A stretch of 64,000 nt of DNA from CAVQDV01 sp963711375. GTDB taxonomy: Bacteria > Pseudomonadota > Gammaproteobacteria > Coxiellales > Coxiellaceae. Below, piece after piece: positions 34,482 through 42,888 of the stretch. Both the position numbers and the translations under genes were made by a program. The stretch spans positions 2,666,001 to 2,730,000 of the forward strand of contig CAVQDV010000005.1 of assembly GCA_963711375.1 (NCBI GenBank), in the 5' to 3' direction. The notes under the pieces were generated by a model, which saw nothing but the letters and a program-made list of their open reading frames with translations, did no database searches and had not been told where the DNA came from. Within the stretch, counting starts at the first letter, position 1, and each line of letters begins with the position of its first letter.

Positions 34482-36137
34482 CTATCCTAATTTGCTATCG
34501 CTCAGTCCAAACTGGCTCTTATCTACATCTGGCTTGAAATTTTCCTGATCCACAGAGTTATTAAATGTTGAATATAAATTTCTTCGGCGATTTTCTGAAG
34601 AAGGATTCTTCATGGTTCTTGAAAACGATTTCTTTGTATTAGAATCTGGAGTATCAAGGCTGCCTTCCAATTCATTTTGCGCAGAACTCTTAGTTTGTGA
34701 ATTGAGCGGCGAAAAAATGGAAATGCTAACATTACTTTTATTAATAAAACTGGCAGTTCGATCAATAATAGGTGACAGACCAGCATCTGGAAGAGACTTC
34801 GATAAATCAACAACTGCAAAGCTATTAGGCAAAGAGCCCTCTTGGCGATGGAAAACAGGCGTATTATCAAAATTTTCATCCTGAATAAAAGCTACCGTTT
34901 TATCAAATGCGTCTTGTTCAACAGGTGTTTTAGAAGCAATGGATGAATTTAGTAAGGCTAAGTCTTCTCCTTCTTGCTTTTCTTTACTCCATTTCCTCTT
35001 TAGCGGAGAGCAAGGAGACATCACCAGCAGCTGACCATCCTCATCATTGTTAAGAGAAATTGAAATTTCGTCATCACTTCCTTCACCCCGGGCAAAAGGC
35101 GCTGTGTTATCGAAATCACCCTGTTCAGCAATTTCTTGTGAACGAACGGGAGACTTAACTTTTTCGCCTTGAACAAGGCTATCTTCATCTCTTTTTCTTT
35201 TCAGTGGGGACTGCTCTTTTGAGATGTCGTCCCGACTTCCATCATTGTCTGAGATGATTGGCGCAGGAGGTTGATCATCATCAAGCTTTCTTTTTTTGCT
35301 CAATGTGTCGTGCACAGATTTTTCGATTGGGTTTTGAAAGCCCAAAAAGACCAAGACAGCCCAAATTTTTGGATACTTGTCTTTAATGTTTTGTTTCCAG
35401 GTATTTCCTTTAGAAGAATAATCCGTTTTGATACGCGAAAGTGCGCCCTGATTGTTCTCTAGAACACGCTGTAAATTCGCCTCATTGGTCTGTTTATCAA
35501 TGTAGTACCTTTGAAAATTGCATAAATTATTATACACCACATCTTGATTCTTATTTTCAGGATGGATCTTTTCAGAACAACAGTAATGATACGCAAACCC
35601 AGTTGATTCTTTAGGATTGACTAGCAGAGCATCTTCCAAAACCGCAGTAGCGAGAGACTGATTCCGAGGGGATTCATCGCGAGCCATGGCAAGGTAGAAC
35701 GATTCAAAGCTTTGGAAAATACTTCGCACTTTCGAAAGGCGTTCTTTCTTTTTAATTTCTTCTTCAGTTGAGTTTACTTCCTCAGACTTATGCAAATGTT
35801 GGAGTAAAAAATTACGGCATTGGAGATCGGACCAAAAAAACCAGCCAAATATGGCAGCATTCTCGTGCTTATTTTTCTCTTGCCAAATAGGAGCGCCATC
35901 TTGAACTTGAGCAGAATATCCCATGAGGTTCAGAAGTTGATTTAAAAATAATTCCTCATCCCCAGATTTTTGAAAGTCAAGGTCGCCCATTGATGCTATT
36001 TTGCGAAGATATCTCTCGAGATTTTGAGCTGAAGTACTTTCTTTCTGAATTTTTTCCTGATCATTCCAATGTTTTTCCCATAATTGTTTTGTTAAATCCA
36101 TTGTATCGGTGAATTTGATATTTCCTAGTTTGGCCAT
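34482..36137 (-). CDS. Effector candidate with nuclear-localisation-like motifs and repeats
   Basis: 551 residues, no family recognised. Residues 1-270 are helical and folded-looking (LATAVLEDALLVNP, HYCCSEKIHPENK). From about 275 the protein is disordered and acidic with basic clusters: SKKRKLDDD (280-288), SPLKRKRDED (310-319) and SPLKRKWSKEK (377-387), which look like eukaryotic monopartite nuclear signals, two preceded by SP. Four copies of an FDxTxxF-like motif (FDNTAPF, FDKTVAF, FDNTPVF, IDRTASF) are interspersed between 342 and 464. No signal peptide or membrane segment. A nucleus-directed translocated protein is a reasonable hypothesis. No PmrA box was found upstream; TATAAA-like boxes are present. 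Confidence 0.62.
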   Translation of the reverse strand: MAKLGNIKFTDTMDLTKQLWEKHWNDQEKIQKESTSAQNLERYLRKIASMGDLDFQKSGDEELFLNQLLNLMGYSAQVQDGAPIWQEKNKHENAAIFGWFFWSDLQCRNFLLQHLHKSEEVNSTEEEIKKKERLSKVRSIFQSFESFYLAMARDESPRNQSLATAVLEDALLVNPKESTGFAYHYCCSEKIHPENKNQDVVYNNLCNFQRYYIDKQTNEANLQRVLENNQGALSRIKTDYSSKGNTWKQNIKDKYPKIWAVLVFLGFQNPIEKSVHDTLSKKRKLDDDQPPAPIISDNDGSRDDISKEQSPLKRKRDEDSLVQGEKVKSPVRSQEIAEQGDFDNTAPFARGEGSDDEISISLNNDEDGQLLVMSPCSPLKRKWSKEKQEGEDLALLNSSIASKTPVEQDAFDKTVAFIQDENFDNTPVFHRQEGSLPNSFAVVDLSKSLPDAGLSPIIDRTASFINKSNVSISIFSPLNSQTKSSAQNELEGSLDTPDSNTKKSFSRTMKNPSSENRRRNLYSTFNNSVDQENFKPDVDKSQFGLSDSKLG

Positions 36138-36286
36138 TTTCTAATCACTCCTTATTCAATCTCTTTGATTTAAGTCTAGTATGCTTTATACGCTTTCGCA
36201 AACATCTTGTCACGATTAAAAAATATTTTTTCCAGCAAGAGCTGAAATATTATCTGCTCTTAATATTTTCACAATTTTTGTTACAT

Positions 36287-37711
36287 TTATTTCATATTTA
36301 GGCCAGTTGTTTGATTCGTTTCTGCTAACTCTAATTTTGTATTCTGTTCAAAAACCTTAATTTGGTCGGTAAAGTCTTTATGCATCTTTAAATAGGTTTC
36401 CGCCACAGGCAGATTAGGCTCGAATACTTTATTAATTTTTTTAGAATTAAAAAGTTGATAAAGAGTTAGCGCTGTCTCACACTTCAGTTGCAATGTTGCC
36501 CGCTCTTTAGTCATTCCTTCTTTTTCGACACGGCGTTTGATTGAAATTGTGATATTTGCAGCCATCTCGTCTGCTTCTTTAGTATAAATTGATTTTTTCT
36601 CAAAAGTCAGCCAGTTCATTTGCAAAGACTCTTGGAATTCGCCTATTGGTTTAAAATTCAAATATATATCAGCCATTTTCTTCGGATTTAAAACGTGCGT
36701 AACAATATCTTTAATTAATTGGTCGGCCAATTTTGCGTTTATTAAAAATTTGCTTTCACAAACTTCACCCGGCTTAGAATACAAATCTAGGTATTGCAGG
36801 TGCCTTGTGAATTGGTCTTTATAGAATGGGAGTAAAACATCCACTACAATGCCCAAACGAAATTGATTAATAGTATTTCCAAGCTTTTTGATATCCGGAG
36901 TACCATCCTCTTTAGGCGCCGGTATAGCAGCACCTTTACCATCAGTCTTCATAAAGATACTCTGATCTATCCATTTAGAGCGTTCTGCTCTTGAATGGTC
37001 CAATTCAATCTGTAAATTTTTAACGGTTTGATCGAGTTTGTTTTTATCCTCATTTAGCTGAAGGGTAATTTTATCAAGCTCTGTAACTTTTTCTAACAAC
37101 CGAGTCTTGATAATTAAGTTATTCTGTGCTTCATCCTTTAATCCAGAAACCGTTTGGTTTAGTTTCTTTTTTTCTTCCCCTAACTTAGCGGCATTGCTAT
37201 TAAGTTCTGAAACTTTCCCTTCCAACTCGTGCTTGCTGGACAAGATTTTCTGTGCATTGTCTTGAACAGATTCTTTTACGATCTTTAAAGATTCAATGTA
37301 ATTCAAACAGTATACATTTGACGCGGTGGTAAAGTTAGCAAAACTCATCAAGCATTGCGAAAGTTCAGTATAGAGAATTTGAGTCTGGGGCGATTTTGTT
37401 AATTCAGAAGAAAAACTGCTCAAATGCTTGCACAATTGAGAAAAATATAAGTCATTCGAAAAAATTTTTTCTTTAAAATCGGCTGTTCCTAAGTAAGTGG
37501 CTAGTGGGAAAAGTTGTTGCAATGCTTTTTTAGCATTGGGTTGAAGAGCGTGAAAAAGGGTGCCAGCGGAAAAATTTTGTTCGGACTTGATAATATATTT
37601 GGTACAGATATTCATGAGAGCTTTTTGGAATTTTTCGAACTCTACTTTTAGCTCAGGAAAGCTCCATTTTTCAACTTTGGGCTTTTGTTCAACTACATTT
37701 GTTAATCTCAT
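36287..37711 (-). CDS. Coiled-coil hypothetical protein
   Basis: 474 residues, no family recognised. A central coiled coil (about 150-250) shows two similar blocks: KVSELNSNAAKLGEEKKKLNQT, split at residues about 166-187, and KVTELDKITLQLNEDKNKLDQT about 40 residues later, suggesting an internal duplication. Flanks are helical. No signal peptide or membrane helix. It lies upstream of the NLS-like protein on the same strand with a 149-bp gap. Large coiled-coil orphans of this type are common among intracellular-bacterium effectors, but nothing specific shows secretion. Confidence 0.6.
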   Translation of the reverse strand: MRLTNVVEQKPKVEKWSFPELKVEFEKFQKALMNICTKYIIKSEQNFSAGTLFHALQPNAKKALQQLFPLATYLGTADFKEKIFSNDLYFSQLCKHLSSFSSELTKSPQTQILYTELSQCLMSFANFTTASNVYCLNYIESLKIVKESVQDNAQKILSSKHELEGKVSELNSNAAKLGEEKKKLNQTVSGLKDEAQNNLIIKTRLLEKVTELDKITLQLNEDKNKLDQTVKNLQIELDHSRAERSKWIDQSIFMKTDGKGAAIPAPKEDGTPDIKKLGNTINQFRLGIVVDVLLPFYKDQFTRHLQYLDLYSKPGEVCESKFLINAKLADQLIKDIVTHVLNPKKMADIYLNFKPIGEFQESLQMNWLTFEKKSIYTKEADEMAANITISIKRRVEKEGMTKERATLQLKCETALTLYQLFNSKKINKVFEPNLPVAETYLKMHKDFTDQIKVFEQNTKLELAETNQTTGLNMK

Positions 37712-37904
37712 AACATTTCCCTAAATTACTTATGTCCATCTAATATACAAGAACGATCCCTGCTCTAGGTTTTTTGATGGGCTTATTTAACAGAAAAAAG
37801 AAAATGAATGCAAGCACTGATTATTTCCTAACAAAGCAAATGTTGCCCACCAAAATCCGCCCAAGCAAAAACCCACTAATGGTTAATAGGGAATCAGGTT
37901 TAAT

Positions 37905-38105
37905 ATGCCCACTACAAAGGTTTTAGAAGACACCCAAGCCGTCCAGATAATTCAAATCCCAAAAGGCTTCCAATTGAATACCAAACTAGTCTGGATTAAT
38001 GAAGTCCATAACGGGCTCTTAATTCAAGCTAAACCTTTGTCCTGGGATGACTTTTTTTTGGCTGCACCTTCTGTCACCGACGATTTTAATATGTCTCGTG
38101 GATGA
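37905..38105 (+). CDS. Orphan VapB/AbrB-type antitoxin
   Basis: 66 residues with the AbrB-type antitoxin layout: an N-terminal TTKVLEDTQAVQI..PKGFQL hairpin, then GLLIQAKPLSWDDFF and DDFNMSRG, which resemble the toxin-binding tail of VapB proteins. No PIN-domain toxin follows; the next gene is rmuC. Either an orphan antitoxin or the remnant of a lost pair. It shares limited similarity with the intact VapB at 10.3 kb. Confidence 0.6.
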   Translation: MPTTKVLEDTQAVQIIQIPKGFQLNTKLVWINEVHNGLLIQAKPLSWDDFFLAAPSVTDDFNMSRG

Positions 38106-38178
38106 TTATGCCGCGCAAGGTATCAGTAGATCGAAATTACCGGCCCTGGTAAGATCACTGCATTATTCAGGAGGCGCC

Positions 38179-39417
38179 ATGCTAACGCTTTTTTTAATTA
38201 TCAATACTTCGGGTTTTCTTTTGATTCTTGCTATCAGCGCTTTTCGATGGCGTAGGGAGCGGGAAACCGAGCAGCAGGCTACTCGTATTGAGGAGCGCTT
38301 GAAATATTTAGCCGAAGAGCGTGGGCAGATGGAGCGGCTTTTGAGTGAAAGTCAGAAAAATCAATTTGAACAATTTCGACGCTTTGATGAATATCAGCTG
38401 AATAGTTTAAAACTCACTCAAGACACTTTGCAAAAAGTGCAAACAGAATTGCGCACACAATTGAGTGAAACGCTGACTCAGCATGGGGACAATCTGGGAA
38501 AACGGGTGGATAAACTCACCGAAGAAACCCAGCAGAAATTAAAAGAAATTAGCGGAGAAGTGGATAAACGTCTCGCACAAGGTTTCGAAAAAACTACCGC
38601 TACTTTTGCTGACGTGATGAAGCGCCTGACCATTATCGATGAAGCTCAGCGAAAAATTACGGAACTCTCGAGCAATGTCGTGAGTCTTCAAGAAATTTTG
38701 TCCGACAAAAAGTCGAGGGGCGCTTTTGGTGAAGTTCAGCTCACTAGCCTTATTCGCAACATGATTCCGGAGCATCATTATGCCTTGCAACACACGCTTT
38801 CTAATGGAAAACGTGTTGACTGCTTATTATTGCTGCCAGAACCCACCGGCAATGTGGCCATCGACGCCAAATTTCCGCTGGAATATTATCGACAATTGCA
38901 TAATGCGGCGCTCTCTGAAAATGATCGAAAAAGTTATGAGCAAAATTTCCGCCAAGTCATACGAAAACAAATTATTGATATCGCCGAAAAATATATTATT
39001 CCTGGAGAAACCTCAGATGGTGCCATCCTCTTTATTCCAGCTGAAGCCATTTTTGCTGAAATTCACGCGAATTTTCCGGATTTAGTGGATTTATCCCATC
39101 GTCACCGCGTCTGGCTGGCTTCTCCAAACACCATGATGGCGATTTTAACAACGACACGTGCCGTGCTTAAAGATGCGGCAACCCGAAAGCAAATTCACAT
39201 TATTCAAGAACACTTGGTCGCATTAGCAAAAGATTTTGAACGCTTCCAAGGACGCATGGATAATTTAGCAAGGCACATCGACCAAGCCCATAAAGACGTC
39301 ACCGATGTTCATAAATCCTCGCAAAAAATTACGAGTCGATTTAGCAAAATTGAGAAAGTGGAAATTTCTTTGGACGTTCCAAGCGAACCTTTGCTTATTG
39401 CTGACGAGAAAAAATAA
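38179..39417 (+). CDS. rmuC: DNA recombination protein RmuC
   Basis: 412 residues from the ATG at 38179, which has an AGGAGG site. An N-terminal membrane helix (LTLFLIINTSGFLLILAISA) is followed by a long coiled coil and the RmuC domain (SRGAFGEVQLTSLIRNMIP, VDCLLLLPEPTGNVAIDAKFPLE, FIPAEAIFAEI). RmuC limits sequence inversions and has a nuclease-like core. The longer reading from 38047 overlaps the antitoxin and lacks a ribosome site. Confidence 0.93.
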   Translation: MLTLFLIINTSGFLLILAISAFRWRRERETEQQATRIEERLKYLAEERGQMERLLSESQKNQFEQFRRFDEYQLNSLKLTQDTLQKVQTELRTQLSETLTQHGDNLGKRVDKLTEETQQKLKEISGEVDKRLAQGFEKTTATFADVMKRLTIIDEAQRKITELSSNVVSLQEILSDKKSRGAFGEVQLTSLIRNMIPEHHYALQHTLSNGKRVDCLLLLPEPTGNVAIDAKFPLEYYRQLHNAALSENDRKSYEQNFRQVIRKQIIDIAEKYIIPGETSDGAILFIPAEAIFAEIHANFPDLVDLSHRHRVWLASPNTMMAILTTTRAVLKDAATRKQIHIIQEHLVALAKDFERFQGRMDNLARHIDQAHKDVTDVHKSSQKITSRFSKIEKVEISLDVPSEPLLIADEKK

Positions 39418-39425
39418 AATCAGTA

Positions 39426-40706
39426 CTATTGGTTGGATAAGCTCAATAAGTGCTTGCATCGTTGGAGAACTATGGCTTTATATTCCAGGCTATATTGATG
39501 TTCTTCGTCATTTAAAATGATATTAGTCTGATATTGATCTAAGGCCCATATTAACTGACTTGCCATGAATTTTAACTGCTTTACTATCAATGTACTTTTT
39601 AGATTACAGCTGTCTGCAAAATCAACTAATTCAGAGAAACTGATCTTATCTAATTCAAATTCATCACCAACAGCCATGGCCATTTTGTGGTTAAAATTTG
39701 GGAACATTTTGATATTGACCAAATCATAAAAAGGCGCCAGTTCAATCCCCTGACTACTCATAAAAAAACTCAAGTTTTTTCCATGCGCATCCGAATTGAA
39801 AATCAAAATATTAAATAACACCCAATCTAATAATCGAAGAATGGTTATTGCCGGATTTTCGCATGTTTTTGCAAATTCAAATAATTTCTCTAAACTGGCT
39901 CCATCGCGGATATGCGCAACATCTCGAGCATCTCCATAAATACGCTCATATTTATATTCTGGAGGTAAATTTAAAGCCTGGCATCCATCAATAAGGTGCC
40001 GACGTTTCACCTCTTCTAAAGTAATTAATTTTCGATCAAAGCGATCAACTAATAAACCCAAATGCTTGCCAATGCGTATTAAACGGGTCCTTGCCGTAAT
40101 TAATCCACAAAGCTCTGCTAATCGCATGCTTATGTACTCATTTAAAACCAGGTGAGACTGCCCTTTTCTTTCGAATTTAAGAATATGAGTCGAAGCTAAA
40201 CTACCTTCTCCAAAGCCCATTTCATTTTCTGGTGTTAACATGATATTAATTTTATCTTGTATGCCTGCGCTCGAAAGTCTGGGTTTTTCATCCCACATAA
40301 TTAAACTCATTTCATCGCGATGGTTTAATCGTTGCTCGAGTTCATCGATTTTGAGTGGTCTAAAAGAAGGAGTTTCAGGCAGTCTTTGGTCAGAGTCGAC
40401 TGCCATTATTGCACCAGATATATCACGCCCAAGCGCCCGAATTAAAGCAAATGTGTTGCTCTTGCTAATATGAAAATTTCGCACCAGTTCATCAAAACCA
40501 TAACCTTCAGGCAGGAGATTTCGCAAAAAATTCTCCACATTTTTTTCTGGAATATTATTATTTAAGGGCAAATGTGGTGATAAAGCAAAACCAGTTTTTT
40601 GCCACTCTGTACAATATTGCAATAGCAATCCTTTATCGCTGTGCATAAGGGTTGCGACCACTTTTTTATCTATATAGAGATTGAGCTTGGGTTTAGTACC
40701 ATTCAT
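39426..40706 (-). CDS. hipA: HipA-family serine/threonine kinase toxin
   Basis: 426 residues. HipA kinases phosphorylate aminoacyl-tRNA synthetases such as GltX and cause growth arrest. IGRD-type LGRDISGAIMA, RLSSAGIQDKINIM, LVDRFDR, the catalytic loop NSDAHGKNLSF and metal-binding LAPFYDLV are present, so it should be active. The ATG at 40706 (SD-like GACGAGAG) is preferred; one at 40724 is possible. It overlaps hipB by about 14 bp. Confidence 0.92.
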   Translation of the reverse strand: MNGTKPKLNLYIDKKVVATLMHSDKGLLLQYCTEWQKTGFALSPHLPLNNNIPEKNVENFLRNLLPEGYGFDELVRNFHISKSNTFALIRALGRDISGAIMAVDSDQRLPETPSFRPLKIDELEQRLNHRDEMSLIMWDEKPRLSSAGIQDKINIMLTPENEMGFGEGSLASTHILKFERKGQSHLVLNEYISMRLAELCGLITARTRLIRIGKHLGLLVDRFDRKLITLEEVKRRHLIDGCQALNLPPEYKYERIYGDARDVAHIRDGASLEKLFEFAKTCENPAITILRLLDWVLFNILIFNSDAHGKNLSFFMSSQGIELAPFYDLVNIKMFPNFNHKMAMAVGDEFELDKISFSELVDFADSCNLKSTLIVKQLKFMASQLIWALDQYQTNIILNDEEHQYSLEYKAIVLQRCKHLLSLSNQ

Positions 40707-40974
40707 TGCTACTCTCGTCTTCATTATGCCAAGGCGAAATCACTAACTTAATCCCGAGGGTTGAGCATATTCGCAATACATTACCTACCTGACTGCTTGC
40801 CTCACCATGTTCGATTCGCTGTAGAGTCTGTTTGGCAATTCCACATAAAGCAGCAGCATCTTCTAAGCGTAAGTTACTTTGAGTTCGTCTCGCTTTTATA
40901 GCAAGCCCTATTAGTTCAGCCGTAATAGCTTGATTTAAATCGGGTGTTTTGAATTTTTTAATTTTTTTGGCCAT
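40693..40974 (-). CDS. hipB: HipB-family helix-turn-helix antitoxin
   Basis: 93 residues from the ATG at 40974. A lysine-rich N-terminus is followed by an XRE-type helix-turn-helix (LRLEDAAALCGIAKQTLQRIEHG). HipB neutralises HipA and represses the operon by binding palindromes. Two such palindromes lie upstream. Confidence 0.92.
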   Translation of the reverse strand: MAKKIKKFKTPDLNQAITAELIGLAIKARRTQSNLRLEDAAALCGIAKQTLQRIEHGEASSQVGNVLRICSTLGIKLVISPWHNEDESSNEWY

Positions 40975-41025
40975 TAATCCTACCCTAACATACTTATAGC
41001 TCAAGTTTAGCTCTTAAGATGATAT

Positions 41026-41095
41026 AATCCTATTGTAGTAGGATTTAATAAGAAAAACAAACCATTCTTTATTTAATCCTATCGGAATAGGATTA
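41026..41095. promoter_or_regulatory. Two hipBA operator palindromes
   Basis: AATCCTA-N6-TAGGATT (41026-41045) and TAATCCTA-N6-TAGGATTA (41074-41095) share the same half-site, with centres 49 bp apart. The E. coli HipB operator has related TATCC/GGATA half-sites. The second palindrome touches the stop of the thioesterase gene. HipB binding is inferred from position and symmetry. Confidence 0.8.
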
Positions 41096-41500
41096 TTAAA
41101 GTGTAGAGGTGAGAAGTATGGCTCGGAAATAATCGGGAATTTCGATGGGCTTTTGGGTTTTCATATTAAAACAAACCACCTTAATATCTGCCTCGGTGCA
41201 GATTTTTTCTTTGTCACTAGCGACGCTTAATTTATGGTGAATAGTAAAAGAACTTCGACCTGGTGGATGCGCAAAGGATTCAATATAAACATCATTCGGA
41301 TATTTAATAGGCCTTTTGAATTCAATGCGGGCTTCGACAATTGCCAAACCATCTTTATATTTTTCACGGAAGCCACAATCAATGAACCAATTCCAACGGG
41401 TTTCCTCCATATAAGTTAAATACAGAGAATTATTGACGTGATCGAAAATGTCAATGTCTCTGGCTCGCACCGGTATAGTGTCGGTAAATAAACGCTTCAT
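41096..41500 (-). CDS. Hotdog-fold acyl-CoA thioesterase (YbgC/FcbC type)
   Basis: 134 residues. RARDIDIFDHVNNSLYLTYMEETRW is the signature region of the 4-hydroxybenzoyl-CoA-thioesterase-like family (about residues 12-36), and a helix-strand hotdog pattern follows. It hydrolyses an acyl-CoA of unknown identity. Its ATG directly abuts the stop of the preceding lipoprotein gene (TAAATG), so it is the third gene of a three-gene operon. Confidence 0.85.
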   Translation of the reverse strand: MKRLFTDTIPVRARDIDIFDHVNNSLYLTYMEETRWNWFIDCGFREKYKDGLAIVEARIEFKRPIKYPNDVYIESFAHPPGRSSFTIHHKLSVASDKEKICTEADIKVVCFNMKTQKPIEIPDYFRAILLTSTL

Positions 41501-41797
41501 TTATTGGTAATCTCGTTTTTTGACGAACCTTGCCCTGTTCCTGGGCTTAGGGAGCCGGTAAATCCTCTGCGGCGGAAGACGCTCAATTCTGTCCGGTGGA
41601 AGTCGATATATTCTATCTGGTGGAAGCGGAGGTTCGCCTGGAAGTGGGAAAAGCGCTTCTTCTGCTGGCGTAGCAGGATAGATCTCTACAGCCCCTGGCC
41701 TAAGCATATAAATTTCACCTCGATGCGGCGCAGGCTGGCTGCACGCAGCCAGCATAAGCGCCGATACGAAAAGTGAAACGACAGAAACAAATCGCAT
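41501..41797 (-). CDS. Proline-rich lipoprotein with LPPxRIxR repeats
   Basis: 98 residues. The signal peptide ends in lipobox LAAC. The mature protein is short and has three tandem LPP[DQ]RI[YE]R units (LPPDRIYR, LPPDRIER, LPPQRIYR) and a basic tail. No family recognised. Such Pro-rich lipoproteins may span or contact the cell wall. It overlaps the preceding small lipoprotein (TAATG). Confidence 0.8.
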   Translation of the reverse strand: MRFVSVVSLFVSALMLAACSQPAPHRGEIYMLRPGAVEIYPATPAEEALFPLPGEPPLPPDRIYRLPPDRIERLPPQRIYRLPKPRNRARFVKKRDYQ

Positions 41798-41943
41798 TAT
41801 TGACTAGAGTCCACCGAATAACCAGGTACATCAATTACTCCGGCATGAGCTCCTGAATCATGGTGCACAGTTCCGTTCGGCCCCGAATTCGTACAGCCTG
41901 CTAACGCGAGCACTCCTAGCATTAATAGAATATTCCATTTCAT
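41797..41943 (-). CDS. Very small lipoprotein (48 residues)
   Basis: It begins MKWNILLMLGVLALAGC, a complete lipoprotein signal with lipobox ALAGC, and the mature part is about 32 residues (TNSGPNGTVHHDSGAHAG, then VIDVPGYSVDSSQ). An excellent AAGGAGAT ribosome site precedes the ATG. Its stop overlaps the next lipoprotein start, so the two are coupled. Function unknown. Confidence 0.8.
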   Translation of the reverse strand: MKWNILLMLGVLALAGCTNSGPNGTVHHDSGAHAGVIDVPGYSVDSSQ

Positions 41944-41969
41944 TTTAATCTCCTTTTTTAGGTAAATGC

Positions 41970-42863
41970 TTATAATTGCTGATTAGTATACCAGTTTTGC
42001 AATTTTGTTCCAAAAAGCTCTGGATACATCTCCTGGACAAAATGCAAAGCATCTTCAATAGGCTCAAGTTTTAAATTTTTAATATGCGCCTTCGCCCATT
42101 GTACCGCGTCCATCGTAGTGATAAAACCCGGTACGGCATAAAACATTAATTTTGGTATTGGGCTTTCACAAAGCCACTTTGAATACGCACCAATAAGATT
42201 GGATACATCCGAAGGACCATCTCCTAGCGGCAAATCTTGAACATATTGCCAGAGGGGTTTGCGACTTTCTGGCGTTGGAAATGGGGCCCGATACGCTTCC
42301 AACTCTTCGTCTGATAATTGACGAATAATTCCGCTAGGCAATAATTTATCTATTAAATAATTTTGCTTCACAATGGCACGGTAACTGGCCCCTTGTCGAG
42401 CCAACAAAGAAGCAAATTGCTGCACAGGCAACGAAAGCATTTGCCAATCATTTTCAGGTCGAATATAAGACTCGTAAAATGCGATAGCTTTTATTTTTTC
42501 AGGATGACGGGAAGCGATATCAAAACCAATCAAAGATCCCCAACCATGAAGAACTAAAGTAATATTATTAAGCCCCATTTTCTCGATAAATTTCTCGATA
42601 TAACGAATATGATCGAAAATTCGATATTCAATATCGGGTTTGTCAGACTTGCCCATACCGATTAAATCGGGGGCAATACAACGCGCATGATCCGAGACAA
42701 AAGGAATAACCTTTCTCCATAAATGGGAAGAAGTCGGTATTCCATGAATAAATAAAATAGGTTCGCCCTTTCCTGCTTCAAGATAATGAATTTTCGAACC
42801 CAATACCTCAATATATCGAGAAGATAATTCTAATTTATCTAATATATTTCCATCTATGCTCAT
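41970..42863 (-). CDS. Haloalkane dehalogenase-like hydrolase lacking the nucleophile
   Basis: 297 residues from the ATG at 42863 (GGAGG site). An alpha/beta-hydrolase most like haloalkane dehalogenases: FIHGIPTSSHLWRKVIP, IAPDLIGMGKSDKP, AFYESYIRP and the catalytic-His segment ALHFVQE (His273). The nucleophile motif HDWG of the family reads HGWG here (Gly107, codon GGT, one base from GAT). The halide-binding Asn after HG is Ile, while the Trp following the nucleophile is kept. Catalysis by the normal mechanism is not expected. Confidence 0.8.
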   Translation of the reverse strand: MSIDGNILDKLELSSRYIEVLGSKIHYLEAGKGEPILFIHGIPTSSHLWRKVIPFVSDHARCIAPDLIGMGKSDKPDIEYRIFDHIRYIEKFIEKMGLNNITLVLHGWGSLIGFDIASRHPEKIKAIAFYESYIRPENDWQMLSLPVQQFASLLARQGASYRAIVKQNYLIDKLLPSGIIRQLSDEELEAYRAPFPTPESRKPLWQYVQDLPLGDGPSDVSNLIGAYSKWLCESPIPKLMFYAVPGFITTMDAVQWAKAHIKNLKLEPIEDALHFVQEMYPELFGTKLQNWYTNQQL

Positions 42864-42888
42864 ATAACCTCCTGCCATTATAGATACT

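Noticed and set aside
36138..36290. PmrA box before the NLS-like protein
   Set aside because: Isolated TTAA motifs occur, but no pair with 11-bp spacing and no hexamer at the expected distance.
38047..38178. Longer RmuC start at 38047 overlapping the antitoxin ORF
   Set aside because: No ribosome site or homology in the extension; the ATG at 38179 has AGGAGG and begins the membrane helix.
38106..38178. vapC remnant after the orphan antitoxin
   Set aside because: No PIN-domain start (LDTN) can be read in any frame of this short gap.
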